Shown here piece by piece: positions 7,828-18,036 of a stretch of DNA of 43,991 nt. Position 1 is the first letter of the stretch; each line of letters starts with the position of its first letter. Origin of the DNA: an uncultured Clostridia bacterium (GTDB taxonomy: Bacteria; Bacillota; Clostridia; TANB77; CAG-508); contig CAKOXK010000012.1 of assembly GCA_934130085.1 (NCBI GenBank), positions 1 to 43,991 of the forward strand, given 5' to 3'. A program made the position numbers and the translations under genes. The notes under the pieces were generated by a model, which saw only the letters and a program-made list of their open reading frames with translations, ran no database searches and was not told where the DNA came from.

Positions 7828-8742
7828 ATGGTAAGCTTTATTATACCAGCATTTAATGCTTCAAAAACAATTAAAAGAGCAATTAATTCAATATTAAATC
7901 AAAATGTACAAGATTTAGATTTTGAAATAATTATAGTTGATGATGGTTCTGATGATGATTTAAGAAAAGTAATAAACGAATATTCTCCGTCAGACTTAAA
8001 ATACATTAGATATTACAAAAAGGAAAATGAAGGAGTTGCTGAAGCAAGAAATTTTGGAGTCAAAAAGGCAAAAGGTGATTACATTATTTTTGTAGATAGT
8101 GATGACTATGTTTCAAGAAAGTTATTAAAAGACATTAAAAAATACATCAAAAAAGGTTATGACTTAATAAAATGGAGTGCCATAATAGTTGATGAAAATG
8201 ATGAAAAGCTTGAAGAGCCAGAAGAAAATGAGCTTGTTAGTGTAAGCGGTGAAGAAGGATTTAATCTTTTATATGGAACTGATAAACTCATGGTTTGTTT
8301 ATGGAATTATGCAATTAAAAAAGATATAATGCTTGAATTTACAAAAGGTGAATTTCATGAAGATTTTGAAATTATGCCATTGATTATTTTAAAAGCTGAG
8401 AAGATGATAATTACAGATAAGAAAGAATATTTTTATGTTCAAAGTAAAAATAGTATAATGAGAAATAATGATAAGAAAAAAGAAAAGAAAAAACTACAAG
8501 ATATGCTAAAACATTATGATTCATTAATAAAAAAATCATCTGAAATGGATATTGCAGATTACACAAAAGAAAATGTTGCCATATTTGCTACTTATGCGCT
8601 AATTGTCGTGGTTAACGATATAGAAGGAAAAAATAAAGAGTATTATTTATCAGAAATAAAGAAAAGAAAAGTATACAAAAACATTAAAGTAAGAGGAATT
8701 AAAAGCCTTATTAAAAGAATTCTTTATTCTATAAAGTACTAA
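7828..8742 (+). CDS. GT2-family glycosyltransferase
   Basis: 304 residues. GT-A fold: IIPAFNASKTIKRAINSIL at the N-terminus, IIVDDGSDDD (nucleotide binding), NEGVAEARNFG, and the metal-binding DxD-like VDSDDY. No membrane helix is evident, so it is cytosolic or peripheral, and an inverting transfer onto a growing surface glycan is inferred. AAAGGA precedes the ATG by five bases. The 160-bp gap before it holds only A/T-rich sequence. Confidence 0.85.
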   Translation: MVSFIIPAFNASKTIKRAINSILNQNVQDLDFEIIIVDDGSDDDLRKVINEYSPSDLKYIRYYKKENEGVAEARNFGVKKAKGDYIIFVDSDDYVSRKLLKDIKKYIKKGYDLIKWSAIIVDENDEKLEEPEENELVSVSGEEGFNLLYGTDKLMVCLWNYAIKKDIMLEFTKGEFHEDFEIMPLIILKAEKMIITDKKEYFYVQSKNSIMRNNDKKKEKKKLQDMLKHYDSLIKKSSEMDIADYTKENVAIFATYALIVVVNDIEGKNKEYYLSEIKKRKVYKNIKVRGIKSLIKRILYSIKY

Positions 8743-8766
8743 ATTTTAAAAGAAAGAGGTAAAGGT

Positions 8767-9732
8767 ATGCCAAAGGTAAGTGTAATCGTTCCAGTTTATA
8801 ATGTTGAAAAATATGTACTTAGATGTTTATCATCATTAGAAAATCAGACTTTACAAGATATTGAAATAATAGTTGTAAATGACGGCTCAAAAGATAAATC
8901 TAAAGAATTAATACTCAAATTCAAAGAGAATTATAACAACATTGTGTATGTTGAAAAAGAAAACGGAGGATTATCTGATGCGAGAAATTATGGAATGAAC
9001 TTTGCCAAAGGTGAATACATAGCATTTTTAGATGCTGACGATTTTGTTGACTATACAACCTACGAAAAGATGTATAAAAAAGCAATAAAAGAGAAGGCAG
9101 ATTATGTAGAATGTGATTTCTACTGGGCATATCATATTGGAAAGGATAAGTGGAATAATAAAAAAGATATAGGCTATAGATATCATGATAAAAAAGAAAT
9201 GTTTGAAAAAGGTAGAGTTATAGCATGGAACAAATTAATCAAACGTACATCAATTAAACACGAATTTCCAGTTGGACTTTTATATGAGGATGTTGAATTT
9301 TTTTATAAATTGATACCAGATATAAATAAATTTGCTTTTGTTGAAGAACCGCTTATTTATTATGTTCAAAGAGAAGATTCAATAATAAAAAAGCAAAACT
9401 ATAAAACCTCTCAAATTTTTAATGTGTTAAGTAATGTAATTGACTATTATAAAAAGAACAATTTATATGAAGAATATAAAGAACAAATCGAATATACATA
9501 CGCACGAATACTTTTGTGTAGTTCTTTAAAAAGAGTAGCAAAAGTGGAAGATAAAGTTGCCAGAGAAAAATTATATTATGAAACTTGGCAAAATTTATAT
9601 ACAAAGTTTCCTGAGTGGAAAAAGAATACATTACTAAAGAAATTCTCGGGAAAAAACTTATACATGAGATGTATAAACAAATATACATATAAAATAGTAT
9701 GTAAATTATTTGAAAAGACAAAAACAAATTAG
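8767..9732 (+). CDS. GT2-family glycosyltransferase
   Basis: 321 residues, 24 bp after the previous gene and probably co-transcribed. GT-A motifs: VIVPVYNVEKYVLRCLSSL, IVVNDGSKDKS, NGGLSDARNYG and LDADDFVD. LYEDVEFFYKL resembles the acidic catalytic-base (ED) region of capsular GT2 enzymes. Shine-Dalgarno GAGG with a 7-base spacer. Adds a sugar to a surface glycan by inference; specificity unknown. The following 164 bp contains no convincing gene. Confidence 0.86.
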   Translation: MPKVSVIVPVYNVEKYVLRCLSSLENQTLQDIEIIVVNDGSKDKSKELILKFKENYNNIVYVEKENGGLSDARNYGMNFAKGEYIAFLDADDFVDYTTYEKMYKKAIKEKADYVECDFYWAYHIGKDKWNNKKDIGYRYHDKKEMFEKGRVIAWNKLIKRTSIKHEFPVGLLYEDVEFFYKLIPDINKFAFVEEPLIYYVQREDSIIKKQNYKTSQIFNVLSNVIDYYKKNNLYEEYKEQIEYTYARILLCSSLKRVAKVEDKVAREKLYYETWQNLYTKFPEWKKNTLLKKFSGKNLYMRCINKYTYKIVCKLFEKTKTN

Positions 9733-9896
9733 AAAAAGAATATGTTAATAAAGAAAATAATGAACAAATTGAATATGATTCAATAGAAAAAAGCAAAAAA
9801 ATAATACTAACAACTAAAAATAATTATAAAACAACAATTATTAAACGAAAGTTAAGAATAGAAACTAATATTGAAGAAAATTTTAGGAGGAGAAGG

Positions 9897-11015
9897 TTGA
9901 AGAAAGTTATTTTTGGAATAACTAGCTTACAAATTGGAGGAGCTGAAAGAGTCTTAGTTGATCTATGTAATAAGCTAAAAGATGAGTATGCTATTACAAT
10001 TTTTACAATATATGATAATGGGGAACTAAAAAAACAACTATCAAACAGAATATCAGTAAAGAGTGTTTATAAAAAAAGATATGAAGATTACAGCAAAATT
10101 CAAAAAATTGCAATATCAATAAAATTGCTTTTTACAAAGATTCCAGAAGGATATGATGATTATGTAGCATTCTTGGAAGGACCAATTACTAGGCTATTTG
10201 CAAAAAATATCAAAAATAAAAGAAAAAACATAAAGAAAATTGCGTGGATACATAATGATATATCAAAAGTATTTGGTAAAGGAATAAAGAGCAAAATAAA
10301 AGAAAAAGTAGACAAGCATTTATACAAAAAATATGATAAGTTGATATTTGTAAGTGAAGAAAATAAAGATGATTTTAACAAGTTATATGGTAGTGAGAAA
10401 TATAATGAAGAAGTTATAAGGAACTACCTTGATTATAAAAATGTAATTGAGAAATCAAATCAAGATGTTTATGTAGATTTTGATGAAAAAGATATTAATT
10501 TAGTTAGTGTCTGCAGGCTTGTTGACCAAAAGGCAATAGATAGATTTATAAAAATTCATAGTAAACTAGAAAATGATGGAATCCACAGTAAAGTTTATAT
10601 AATAGGTGAAGGAAATCTGCATTATGCCTTACAAAAGCAAATAGATTCTTTAGGAGAAACAGAAAATTTTTATTTGTTAGGTGCAAAGCAAAATCCGTAT
10701 GTTTATATGAAAAAGGCCGATTATTTTTGCTTGCTTTCATATTATGAAGGATACGGAATGGTTCTTGATGAGGCAAAAATATTAAATAAAGAAATCATAA
10801 TAACAAAGACAGCGGCAGTTGAGGGAATCAAAGATTATAAAAAGAAGACAATTCTTGAGAATACCGATAAAGGAATTTATGAAGGTCTAAAAGCAATATT
10901 AACAGGCAATAATGTACAAAATGCAAACAAAGAAGAAGTAAATGATGAATACATAGCAAAGTTAGATGAATATTACAATGGAATAGTCAAAAAAGTGGAG
11001 AAAATATTAAGATGA
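9897..11015 (+). CDS. GT4-family (GT-B fold) glycosyltransferase
   Basis: 372 residues from TTG at 9897, six bases after AGGAGG. Motifs: ITSLQIGGAERVLVDLCNKL, LVSVCRLVDQKAIDRFIKI, VYIIGEGNLHYALQKQI, FLLGAKQNPYVYMKKAD and YEGYGMVLDEAKIL, a GT4 layout close to the enzyme at 6591. Its stop overlaps the next start (ATGA at 11012-11015), so the two are translationally coupled. Likely transfers hexose to a lipid-linked glycan. Confidence 0.86.
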   Translation: MKKVIFGITSLQIGGAERVLVDLCNKLKDEYAITIFTIYDNGELKKQLSNRISVKSVYKKRYEDYSKIQKIAISIKLLFTKIPEGYDDYVAFLEGPITRLFAKNIKNKRKNIKKIAWIHNDISKVFGKGIKSKIKEKVDKHLYKKYDKLIFVSEENKDDFNKLYGSEKYNEEVIRNYLDYKNVIEKSNQDVYVDFDEKDINLVSVCRLVDQKAIDRFIKIHSKLENDGIHSKVYIIGEGNLHYALQKQIDSLGETENFYLLGAKQNPYVYMKKADYFCLLSYYEGYGMVLDEAKILNKEIIITKTAAVEGIKDYKKKTILENTDKGIYEGLKAILTGNNVQNANKEEVNDEYIAKLDEYYNGIVKKVEKILR

Positions 11016-11908
11016 GAGTATCAGTTTTAACAACAACATATAACAGGGAAAAAGAATTAGAAAGATTATATGCAAGTTTAGTTGTCAATAATAATTCTAA
11101 TATAGAATTTGAATGGCTAATAATGGATGATGGATCAACAGATAAAACAAAAATAACAGTTGAAAACTATATAAAGCAAAATTTAATTGATATAAAATAT
11201 TTCTATCAAGAAAATGCTGGGAAAATGTCAGCAATAAATGAATTAATGAAACATGTTACAGGTGATATTTGTCTTACATGTGATTCTGATGATTACCTTG
11301 TAACAGGTGCCTTTGATATAATAGAAAAATATTCAAACAAATTATTAGAAGATGAGACAGTTTATGCACTAATTTTTCTAAAAAAAGGACAAGACGGAAA
11401 AGTAAGTGGAAATATGTTCCCAGAAAACTTTCATAGAAGCGACATGTTTAGCTTGTATTTTAGAGAGGGCATAGAAGGCGAAAAGGTATTAGTATTTAAA
11501 ACTGAAATAAGAAAAAAATTTAAGCATGAACTTGAGGCAGATGAAAAATTTGTTACAGAAGGCAGAATGTATTATAAAATGGACATTGATTATGATGTAA
11601 TATGCATAAATGAAGCTATTGAAATAGGGGATTACCAAGAAGATGGGTATACAAAAAACATACGAAAGGTATTTAAAGAAAATCCGTTAGGGCATTATAT
11701 GTATTTCAAAGAAATATTAGAAATGGACTTAACAGGAATAGGTTTCAAAAAGAAAATGTACATTTATAAGCATTATATATTATTTGCAAATTTAGCAGAA
11801 ATTGAACATCCAATAAAAAATGTAACAGGATTCTTGAACAAAGTTGTTGTAGCTCTACTATGGATACCTGGAACAATAAAAACTAGGAAGATGTTTGATG
11901 TTAAGTGA
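11012..11908 (+). CDS. GT2-family glycosyltransferase
   Basis: 298 residues. Motifs: VLTTTYNREKELERLYASL, LIMDDGSTDKTK, NAGKMSAINE and CDSDDYL. The start overlaps the preceding gene by four bases. The fold and the GKMSAINE region match small capsular GT2 enzymes. Cytoplasmic transfer onto a surface glycan inferred; substrate unknown. Confidence 0.85.
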   Translation: MRVSVLTTTYNREKELERLYASLVVNNNSNIEFEWLIMDDGSTDKTKITVENYIKQNLIDIKYFYQENAGKMSAINELMKHVTGDICLTCDSDDYLVTGAFDIIEKYSNKLLEDETVYALIFLKKGQDGKVSGNMFPENFHRSDMFSLYFREGIEGEKVLVFKTEIRKKFKHELEADEKFVTEGRMYYKMDIDYDVICINEAIEIGDYQEDGYTKNIRKVFKENPLGHYMYFKEILEMDLTGIGFKKKMYIYKHYILFANLAEIEHPIKNVTGFLNKVVVALLWIPGTIKTRKMFDVK

Positions 11909-11921
11909 AAATGTCAAGATT

Positions 11922-11950
11922 TTGACAAAAACAATAATTTATATTATTAT
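11922..11950 (+). promoter_or_regulatory. Promoter of the ABC exporter genes
   Basis: A perfect TTGACA (11922-11927), 17-base spacer and TATTAT (11945-11950), placing the transcript start about 210 bases before the ATPase gene. Confidence 0.7.
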
Positions 11951-12024
11951 AGTACTGTTTTTAAGATAAAAAACACATAATATGAAATAAATATAATGCG
12001 GATGAATATAAGCACATAAGTACG

Positions 12025-12069
12025 GTATGAATAAACACAGTACGAATAAATACAGTACAAGCAAATATA
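12025..12069 (+). repeat. 15-bp tandem repeat, three copies, in the exporter leader
   Basis: GTATGAATAAACACA, GTACGAATAAATACA and GTACAAGCAAATATA are consecutive 15-bp units at 12025-12069, with decayed similar words on both sides. They lie in the untranslated leader between the promoter and the ATPase gene. Confidence 0.75.
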
Positions 12070-12169
12070 ACACAATAAATATATATGTTACAAATAGATA
12101 AAAATAAATACAACTAAATATAAATGTATATGGTAGGAATATACATAATTTTTTAGAAAGGAAAATTCA

Positions 12170-12910
12170 ATGGCAAAGAATCAAAAAGAAAGAATAAAAG
12201 TTGAGCATGTATACAAAGACTTTAATGTTTATTATGACAAGGCCAATAGTATAAAAGAAAAACTATTATTCTGGAATAGAAACAAAAAAGAAAAAAGAGA
12301 AGTACTAAAAGATATCAATTTAACAATCAATAATGGAGAAGCGGTTGCTTTAATTGGTGTTAATGGAAGCGGAAAGTCTACTCTTTTAAAGCTCATGACT
12401 AAAATAATCTACCCTAACAAAGGAAAGATTACTGTTAATGGAAAATTAACATCGCTTTTGGAATTAGGAGCCGGTTTTCACCCTGATTTTTCAGGAAGAG
12501 AAAATATTTATTTTAATGCATCAATATTTGGACTAAACAAAAAACAAATTGATGCTAGAATTGATAAAATTATTGAGTTTTCAGAATTACAAGATTTTAT
12601 TGATAACCCAGTTAGAACATATTCATCAGGTATGTTTATGCGCTTAGCATTTGCAGTAGCAATAAATGTAGATGCAGATATACTTCTTGTTGATGAGATT
12701 CTTTCTGTAGGAGATCAACATTTTCAAGAGAAATGTATAAATAAAATGAAAGAACTAAAAAAAGAAGGAAAAACAATGGTTTTTGTAACTCATAGTTTGG
12801 GTTCAGCAAAAGAACTATGTGATAGAGCTGTATGGTTAAACCAAGGAGTAATTCAAAAAGATGGAAATACAGAAGAGGTAATTGATGAATACTTAAAAGC
12901 GACAACATAG
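12170..12910 (+). CDS. Polysaccharide/teichoic-acid ABC exporter, ATPase subunit (TagH/RfbE-like)
   Basis: 246 residues. Walker A GVNGSGKS at 63-70, GAGFHPDFSGRENI (typical of the polysaccharide exporter subfamily), signature YSSGM at 151-155, Walker B ILLVDE at 171-176 and the switch His at 208. It powers export of an undecaprenyl-PP-linked polymer across the membrane together with the permease encoded 43 bp downstream. It lacks the long C-terminal carbohydrate-binding extension found in some O-antigen exporters, so it resembles the short TagH/RfbE type. The ribosome site is AAAGGA. Confidence 0.92.
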   Translation: MAKNQKERIKVEHVYKDFNVYYDKANSIKEKLLFWNRNKKEKREVLKDINLTINNGEAVALIGVNGSGKSTLLKLMTKIIYPNKGKITVNGKLTSLLELGAGFHPDFSGRENIYFNASIFGLNKKQIDARIDKIIEFSELQDFIDNPVRTYSSGMFMRLAFAVAINVDADILLVDEILSVGDQHFQEKCINKMKELKKEGKTMVFVTHSLGSAKELCDRAVWLNQGVIQKDGNTEEVIDEYLKATT

Positions 12911-12953
12911 TAAAAAAATAGTAAAATTTCAAAGAAGGAATGAAAATAATAAT

Positions 12954-13727
12954 ATGAACATATTCAAAAATTTATATAATTATAGAGAGTTAATAAAAAC
13001 TAGTGTAAAAAAAGATATTGGAGGAAAGTACAAACACTCTTTTTTAGGAGTACTTTGGTCATTTTTTAATCCTTTATTACAAATAGCAGTTTATGCAATA
13101 ATATTTCCATTAATAATGAGAAACCAAATACCTAATTATACATTATTTATGGTATGTGGTTTAATTCCATGGACATATTTTTCAACTGTACTTAATAGAG
13201 CATCATTTATAATGATTGAAAACGGGAATATATTAAAAAAGGTATATTTTCCGCGTGAGATTTTACCTTTATCACTGGTAATGAGTGAAACAGTAAACTT
13301 TCTAATATCAAGCATAATAATTTTAGCATTTGTAGTTATAAATGGAACAGGAATAAGTGCATATATACTATTTTACCCATTAGTACTATTAGTACAATTT
13401 ACTTTCTCACTTGGAATTTCACTAATACTATCAAGTGTAACAGTATATTTTAGAGACTTGCAACATTTCATAGGAGTACTTTTACAATTATTCTTTTATG
13501 CAACACCTATTGTATATGCAGTAGATTCAATTCCTGAGAATTTTAGATGGATCTTAAAATTTAATCCAATGACATATATAATTGAAGGTTACCGTGATAT
13601 TTTTTACAGTAAATCAATACCTGATTTGAAAATGCTCGGAATTATATTTTTAATTGGAATAATAATAACAATTATAGGATATTTAATCTTTAATAAATTA
13701 CAAAAACGTTTTGCAGAAGAGCTATAA
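12954..13727 (+). CDS. Polysaccharide/teichoic-acid ABC exporter, permease subunit (TagG-like)
   Basis: 257 residues with about six membrane helices, in the ABC-2 permease layout. The N-terminal amphipathic part (LIKTSVKKDIGGKYKHSFLG) and the LGVLWSFFNPLLQIAVYAIIF segment are typical of TagG/RfbA/Wzm permeases. PREILPLSLVMSE, FRDLQHFIGVLLQLFFYATPIVY and FNPMTYIIEGYRD also fit. Forms a 2+2 complex with the ATPase just upstream. The ribosome site GAAGGA is about 14 bases from the ATG, rather long. Confidence 0.92.
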   Translation: MNIFKNLYNYRELIKTSVKKDIGGKYKHSFLGVLWSFFNPLLQIAVYAIIFPLIMRNQIPNYTLFMVCGLIPWTYFSTVLNRASFIMIENGNILKKVYFPREILPLSLVMSETVNFLISSIIILAFVVINGTGISAYILFYPLVLLVQFTFSLGISLILSSVTVYFRDLQHFIGVLLQLFFYATPIVYAVDSIPENFRWILKFNPMTYIIEGYRDIFYSKSIPDLKMLGIIFLIGIIITIIGYLIFNKLQKRFAEEL

Positions 13728-13954
13728 TTTTTGGGTATTTATTAAAAAGACAAGTATTCAAAGCATAAGAATAAAAAACAAAAATAAAATGCAAACATAA
13801 AAAACAAAACATTAAAATAAATATAGAAATAATATAGGAATAACTATAAAAATAAAATAAATATAAATATAAATACAAAAATAAATATAAAAAATTATAA
13901 AAGATTAAATTTAAAAAAGCTAAAAACTTTATAGAAGGAAGGAATCAAAAATCA
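13728..13954 (+). repeat. A-rich intergenic stretch with AAATAAATATA-type repeats
   Basis: The gap contains AAAATAAAATGCAAACATAAAAAACAAAA-like words and, near 13850-13890, repeated AAATAAATATAAATA units. No gene or terminator is clear. It resembles the decayed tandem repeats elsewhere in the window. Confidence 0.45.
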
Positions 13955-16222
13955 ATGGATTTTGATTATACGTTAGAACCAGGAAAGACAATAGAAAAAA
14001 GAGAATTTGAAAACAACATAAATGAGCCTAAAATTTCAATAATAATGCCATATTATAATGATAAACTTTATATTGAACAAACTATAAATTCACTATTAAA
14101 TCAAACATTTCCAATGTTTGAAATAATTATAGTTGATGATGGCTCAAAAGATGAAGAAAGTATTAAAAAACTTGCAGAAATCGAAAAAATAGATAGTAGA
14201 ATAAAAGTATTTCATAAGAAAAATGAAGGAGCATCTGTTGCAAGAGACTATGCTGCAACTAAAATAAGCAAGAGCTCTAAATATTTAGTTTTTCTAGATT
14301 CAGATGATCTATTAGAAAAAACATATCTTGAATGTGCTTATTGGACACTTGAAACAAATAAAGATGCTTCATGGTGTTATACAGATTCTGTAGGATTTGA
14401 GGGAGAAAAATACACCTGGAATAAGTGGTTTGATTCTGAAAGAATGAAAAAAGAAAACACCCTTGTTATTACAGCAATGATTAGAAAAGAGGACTTTTTT
14501 GAGGTAAATGGTTTCGAACTTAAAGAAAAGAATATGTTTGAAGACTGGAATTTATGGTTGAAACTAATTGCAAAGAAAAAATATCCAGTTAGAATGAACT
14601 TTTACGGAACATGGTATAGAAGAAAGCAAAACAGCGAGCTTACGAGAGCTAGACAAAATAAACAAAGAGCAATGGAAGTTATAAATGCTACAGCTAAGAA
14701 AATAAGTCAAAGAGTAAAAGCTATTCAATATCCTTTATTTGATTTTGATTATGATTTAATAGAAGACTATAATAAAAATATTGAACAAGTAAGATATAGA
14801 AGAGATCAAAGAAAAAATATCTTAATTATAATTCCATGGATGGTAATGGGTGGAGCTGATAAATTTAATATTGACTTAATAAAAGGGCTTGATAAAGAAA
14901 AATACAATGTAATAGTTATCTGCACAGAGCCTGCAGTAAATGTATATAGAAGTCAATATGAAAAATGTGCGACAAGTATTTATGACTTAACAACATTCTT
15001 ATCACAAAAATATTGGATCTCATTTATTAATTACATAATTATAAAAAATAATATAGATTTGATAATAAATACGAATAGTGAACTAGGTTATGCTATGTTG
15101 CCATATATAAAAGCTAAATACAGCAGTATTCCAATAATAGACTACATTCACATGGAAGAGTGGTATGAAAGAAAAGGTGGATATTCAAGAGATTCAAGTA
15201 GTGTTGCATCAGTTATAGATAAAACTCTAACATGTAATGCCAATAGCGAAAAGATTTTGAAAGAATATTTTGGAAGGAAACCAGATGAAACCAAAACAGT
15301 TTATATTGGTGTTGATGAAAAGAAATTCGATCCATCTAAATATAATAAAGAAGAAGAAAGAGAAAATTTTGGAATCAAAAAGAAATATGTTATTGGTTTT
15401 ATATGTAGAATATCAGAACAAAAAAGACCATTTCTTTTATTAGAAATAATGAAATCTTTAAAAAAGAAGAGAGAAGATTTCGAATTTCTTATAGCAGGTG
15501 AAGGAAATCTGCTTTCAGATTTAAAAAGAAAAGTATCAAACGCTGGATTAGATGAAAATGTAAATTTTATTGGAAGTATCAGTGAAACACAAAAATTTTA
15601 TATAGCATGTGATGTTACGCTTAATTGCTCAATAAAAGAAGGAGTAGCATTAACTTCTTATGAATCACTTGCAATGAATGTTCCAGTTGTAACAAGTAAG
15701 GTTGGTGGACAAGCTGAACTTGTAAACAAAGATGTTGGTTTTGTAATACCATGTATGCAAAATGAAGAAGATATATATAATTTTAATTATTCAGATGAAG
15801 AGATAAATAGCTATGTTAACGCACTAAATAGTGTTTTAGATAATTTAAATGAATACCAAAAGCATTGCAGAGAAAGAATACTTAATGGATTCACAATAGA
15901 CCAAATGAAACAAAATATGAGCGAAATTATTACAAGCGAAATTGAAACTCCAAGCCAGGAAAAAATAGAGAATGGTAAGGCACTATCAAATGTAATAGAT
16001 ATTTGTAAAGAATTAATAACTGAAAAATTGATGAACATTGAAGAAAAGTACAAATGGGAATGTATACAATATAATAAATACTATGGTTTCAAAGAAAGTA
16101 GCATAAAATTTCAAATCTTTAAAGAAAAAATGTGGAAACATAAATGGTATAGAGCTTTTATTAGAATACTACAAAAGATGGGAATAATAAAAACAATAAA
16201 AAATCACATTCCAAAACAATAA
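13955..16222 (+). CDS. Bifunctional GT2-GT4 glycosyltransferase fusion
   Basis: 755 residues. The N-terminal half (about 25-260) is a GT-A enzyme: IIMPYYNDKLYIEQTINSLL, IIVDDGSKDEE, NEGASVARDYA, LDSDDLLE and the acidic MFEDWNLWLKL region. The C-terminal half (about 285-660) is a GT-B enzyme: IIPWMVMGGADKFNIDLIKGL, FICRISEQKRPFLLLEIM, FLIAGEGNLLSDLKRKV and EGVALTSYESLAMNVPVVTSKVGG. One polypeptide could add two different sugars in sequence. A C-terminal tail of about 90 residues is basic and may bind the membrane. Ribosome site GAAGGAAGGA. Confidence 0.88.
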   Translation: MDFDYTLEPGKTIEKREFENNINEPKISIIMPYYNDKLYIEQTINSLLNQTFPMFEIIIVDDGSKDEESIKKLAEIEKIDSRIKVFHKKNEGASVARDYAATKISKSSKYLVFLDSDDLLEKTYLECAYWTLETNKDASWCYTDSVGFEGEKYTWNKWFDSERMKKENTLVITAMIRKEDFFEVNGFELKEKNMFEDWNLWLKLIAKKKYPVRMNFYGTWYRRKQNSELTRARQNKQRAMEVINATAKKISQRVKAIQYPLFDFDYDLIEDYNKNIEQVRYRRDQRKNILIIIPWMVMGGADKFNIDLIKGLDKEKYNVIVICTEPAVNVYRSQYEKCATSIYDLTTFLSQKYWISFINYIIIKNNIDLIINTNSELGYAMLPYIKAKYSSIPIIDYIHMEEWYERKGGYSRDSSSVASVIDKTLTCNANSEKILKEYFGRKPDETKTVYIGVDEKKFDPSKYNKEEERENFGIKKKYVIGFICRISEQKRPFLLLEIMKSLKKKREDFEFLIAGEGNLLSDLKRKVSNAGLDENVNFIGSISETQKFYIACDVTLNCSIKEGVALTSYESLAMNVPVVTSKVGGQAELVNKDVGFVIPCMQNEEDIYNFNYSDEEINSYVNALNSVLDNLNEYQKHCRERILNGFTIDQMKQNMSEIITSEIETPSQEKIENGKALSNVIDICKELITEKLMNIEEKYKWECIQYNKYYGFKESSIKFQIFKEKMWKHKWYRAFIRILQKMGIIKTIKNHIPKQ

Positions 16223-16237
16223 GAAAAATAGAAAAAT

Positions 16238-16261
16238 AAAATAATAAAATAATAAAATAAT
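16238..16261 (+). repeat. 8-bp tandem repeat (AAAATAAT), three copies
   Basis: Three exact consecutive AAAATAAT units just downstream of the GT2-GT4 gene. Confidence 0.75.
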
Positions 16262-16409
16262 AAAACAAATATATGATTTGATGGATAATAATATAAGATT
16301 TTATAGATACATATATTGGAATGCTTTTATAAGGTGGCAATGTAAATTTTACAAACGAACTAATATGAATTTACATAATCACAAATATGAGAGATTGTAA
16401 AGGAGAGAA

Positions 16410-18011
16410 ATGAAAAAAGTTAAGGAAGCATTAAAAGATAAAAAATTATATTTCTTTTTTATAATAGCACTATTATTTTTTGGTATGTTTGCAAAAATGG
16501 ATTATGCAACAGATACTTATGCAGTAATAGGAAATGATAAATCGGAGATATTAGAAAACTTTCTACAATCAGGAAGATTTATAACAGCGTTCTTCTTTGT
16601 TATATTCAAAATGATAAACATAAAAATTTCAATAGTATATGTACTATCATTTTCACTATCAGTGATTTCAATCTCAATGGCAATGTATATTATTGATAAG
16701 ATTTTAATAAGAGAAAAGGCAAATCCTGTTCTTGCAGGAGTGGCTTCAGTATTACTAATAATAAATCCGTTTTCAATAGAAGAAATGATGTATATTGAAA
16801 AAGGAATAATGACTCTTGCAATTTTATTAACAATATTTGCAGTAAAATATTTCGTGGATTACATGGAAGATAATAAAAAAGCATCAATCGTAAAATCTAT
16901 GGCATTCATGCTTTTCTCAGTAATGTGTTACCAAGGAGTAGTAGGTTTATTTATAATAATTAGTGTAATATTTACTATTTTGAAAAGTAAGAATCTTAAA
17001 GAATTTATAAAAAATACGTTTATAATGCTAATGATATATGGTATTCCTGCATTTATTGATTTGATACTAATAAAAGCATTCTCATCAACATCAAGAGTTA
17101 GTGGAAAAATAGATATTGCTGAGTCATCAAAAAAGATTGTAGACGGAAGTAAGAAAATGATACAAGCATATCAAATACTTCCAACAAATACATTTATATT
17201 TTTTAATGTTTTAGTAGCTATTTTAATAGTAATTTCAAGTATTAAAGATAAAAAGACTGATAAAAAAAGTATTTTTAAAACTATAGTTAGTTTGATTTAT
17301 ATAATTTTGGTAGATTATGCTTTTGCAATTTTACCACAGGCAATGCAAAAAACAGATTCAATATGGTTTGTTGCAAGGTCAACATATCCATTTGCATCAA
17401 TGCTTGGAGCAATAATCACTTATGAGGCATTAAAAAGAAGTAGTGCTGGAAATGCTATAAATTGCAATAACGAAAATAATAATATTAAAAATAGTAGCAT
17501 TGAAAGTAACAATATTGAGAACAGAAACATTGAAAATAGCGATATTGAAAATGACAAAAAACAAGTTAGAGCAAGTCATGAAAAAATGAATAAAATATTA
17601 ACTACAATAGGAATTGTATTTTTAGGAATTCAGCTTGTAAGATTTTATGAGGTTGAAATTAGCCACTATACAGTAAATTATCTTGATAAAGAAATTTCAA
17701 AATCAGTTGGACAAGAAATAATAAAATATGAAAATGAGACAGGAATCAAGGTTACCAAAATAAGTGTATATGAAGACAAGAATCCAAGGTATTCGTATAA
17801 TGATTTGTTTGTTGTAGGAGATATAAATATAACAGCATTTGCAACAGAATGGTCTGATGCTAATGCAATAAATTACTACAATAAGCTCGAGTTAAAAAAG
17901 GTGGAAAATGACGAGAACATAAAGAAAAAATTTGAAAGCGTAGACTATACAAGCTTTTCAAAAGAACAAATAATTATAAAAGATGATACAGTTCATCTAT
18001 GTGTATTCTAA
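16410..18011 (+). CDS. Polytopic membrane protein, GtrII-like (GT-C) glucosyltransferase family
   Basis: 533 residues with about ten hydrophobic segments. The first loop carries MDYATDTYAVIGND...SGRFITAFFFVIFKM, the acidic motif plus SGR seen in glucosyltransferase domain (GtrII-type) proteins that use polyprenyl-P-sugar outside the membrane. A paralogue of the same layout lies at 22896. Residues about 349-384 are an Asn-rich in-frame repeat of five 5-residue units (NIKNS, SIESN, NIENR, NIENS, DIEND) between membrane segments. The C-terminal about 120 residues form a soluble extracellular domain. AAAGGAG precedes the ATG by four bases. Function by family resemblance. Confidence 0.72.
   Translation: MKKVKEALKDKKLYFFFIIALLFFGMFAKMDYATDTYAVIGNDKSEILENFLQSGRFITAFFFVIFKMINIKISIVYVLSFSLSVISISMAMYIIDKILIREKANPVLAGVASVLLIINPFSIEEMMYIEKGIMTLAILLTIFAVKYFVDYMEDNKKASIVKSMAFMLFSVMCYQGVVGLFIIISVIFTILKSKNLKEFIKNTFIMLMIYGIPAFIDLILIKAFSSTSRVSGKIDIAESSKKIVDGSKKMIQAYQILPTNTFIFFNVLVAILIVISSIKDKKTDKKSIFKTIVSLIYIILVDYAFAILPQAMQKTDSIWFVARSTYPFASMLGAIITYEALKRSSAGNAINCNNENNNIKNSSIESNNIENRNIENSDIENDKKQVRASHEKMNKILTTIGIVFLGIQLVRFYEVEISHYTVNYLDKEISKSVGQEIIKYENETGIKVTKISVYEDKNPRYSYNDLFVVGDINITAFATEWSDANAINYYNKLELKKVENDENIKKKFESVDYTSFSKEQIIIKDDTVHLCVF
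17481..17555 (+). repeat. In-frame 15-bp minisatellite, five copies, within a membrane-protein gene
   Basis: Five consecutive 15-bp units (17481-17495, 17496-17510, 17511-17525, 17526-17540, 17541-17555) of the form AAYATTGAAAATAGY. They encode Asn/Glu-rich pentapeptides, so copy-number change would keep the frame. Confidence 0.85.
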
Positions 18012-18036
18012 TTAATTCATTTATCAGGAGAAGAAT

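Noticed and set aside
11909..12169. Riboswitch in the long leader of the ABC exporter
   Set aside because: The leader is A/T-rich and made of 15-bp repeats; no conserved aptamer pattern or terminator/antiterminator pair is visible.
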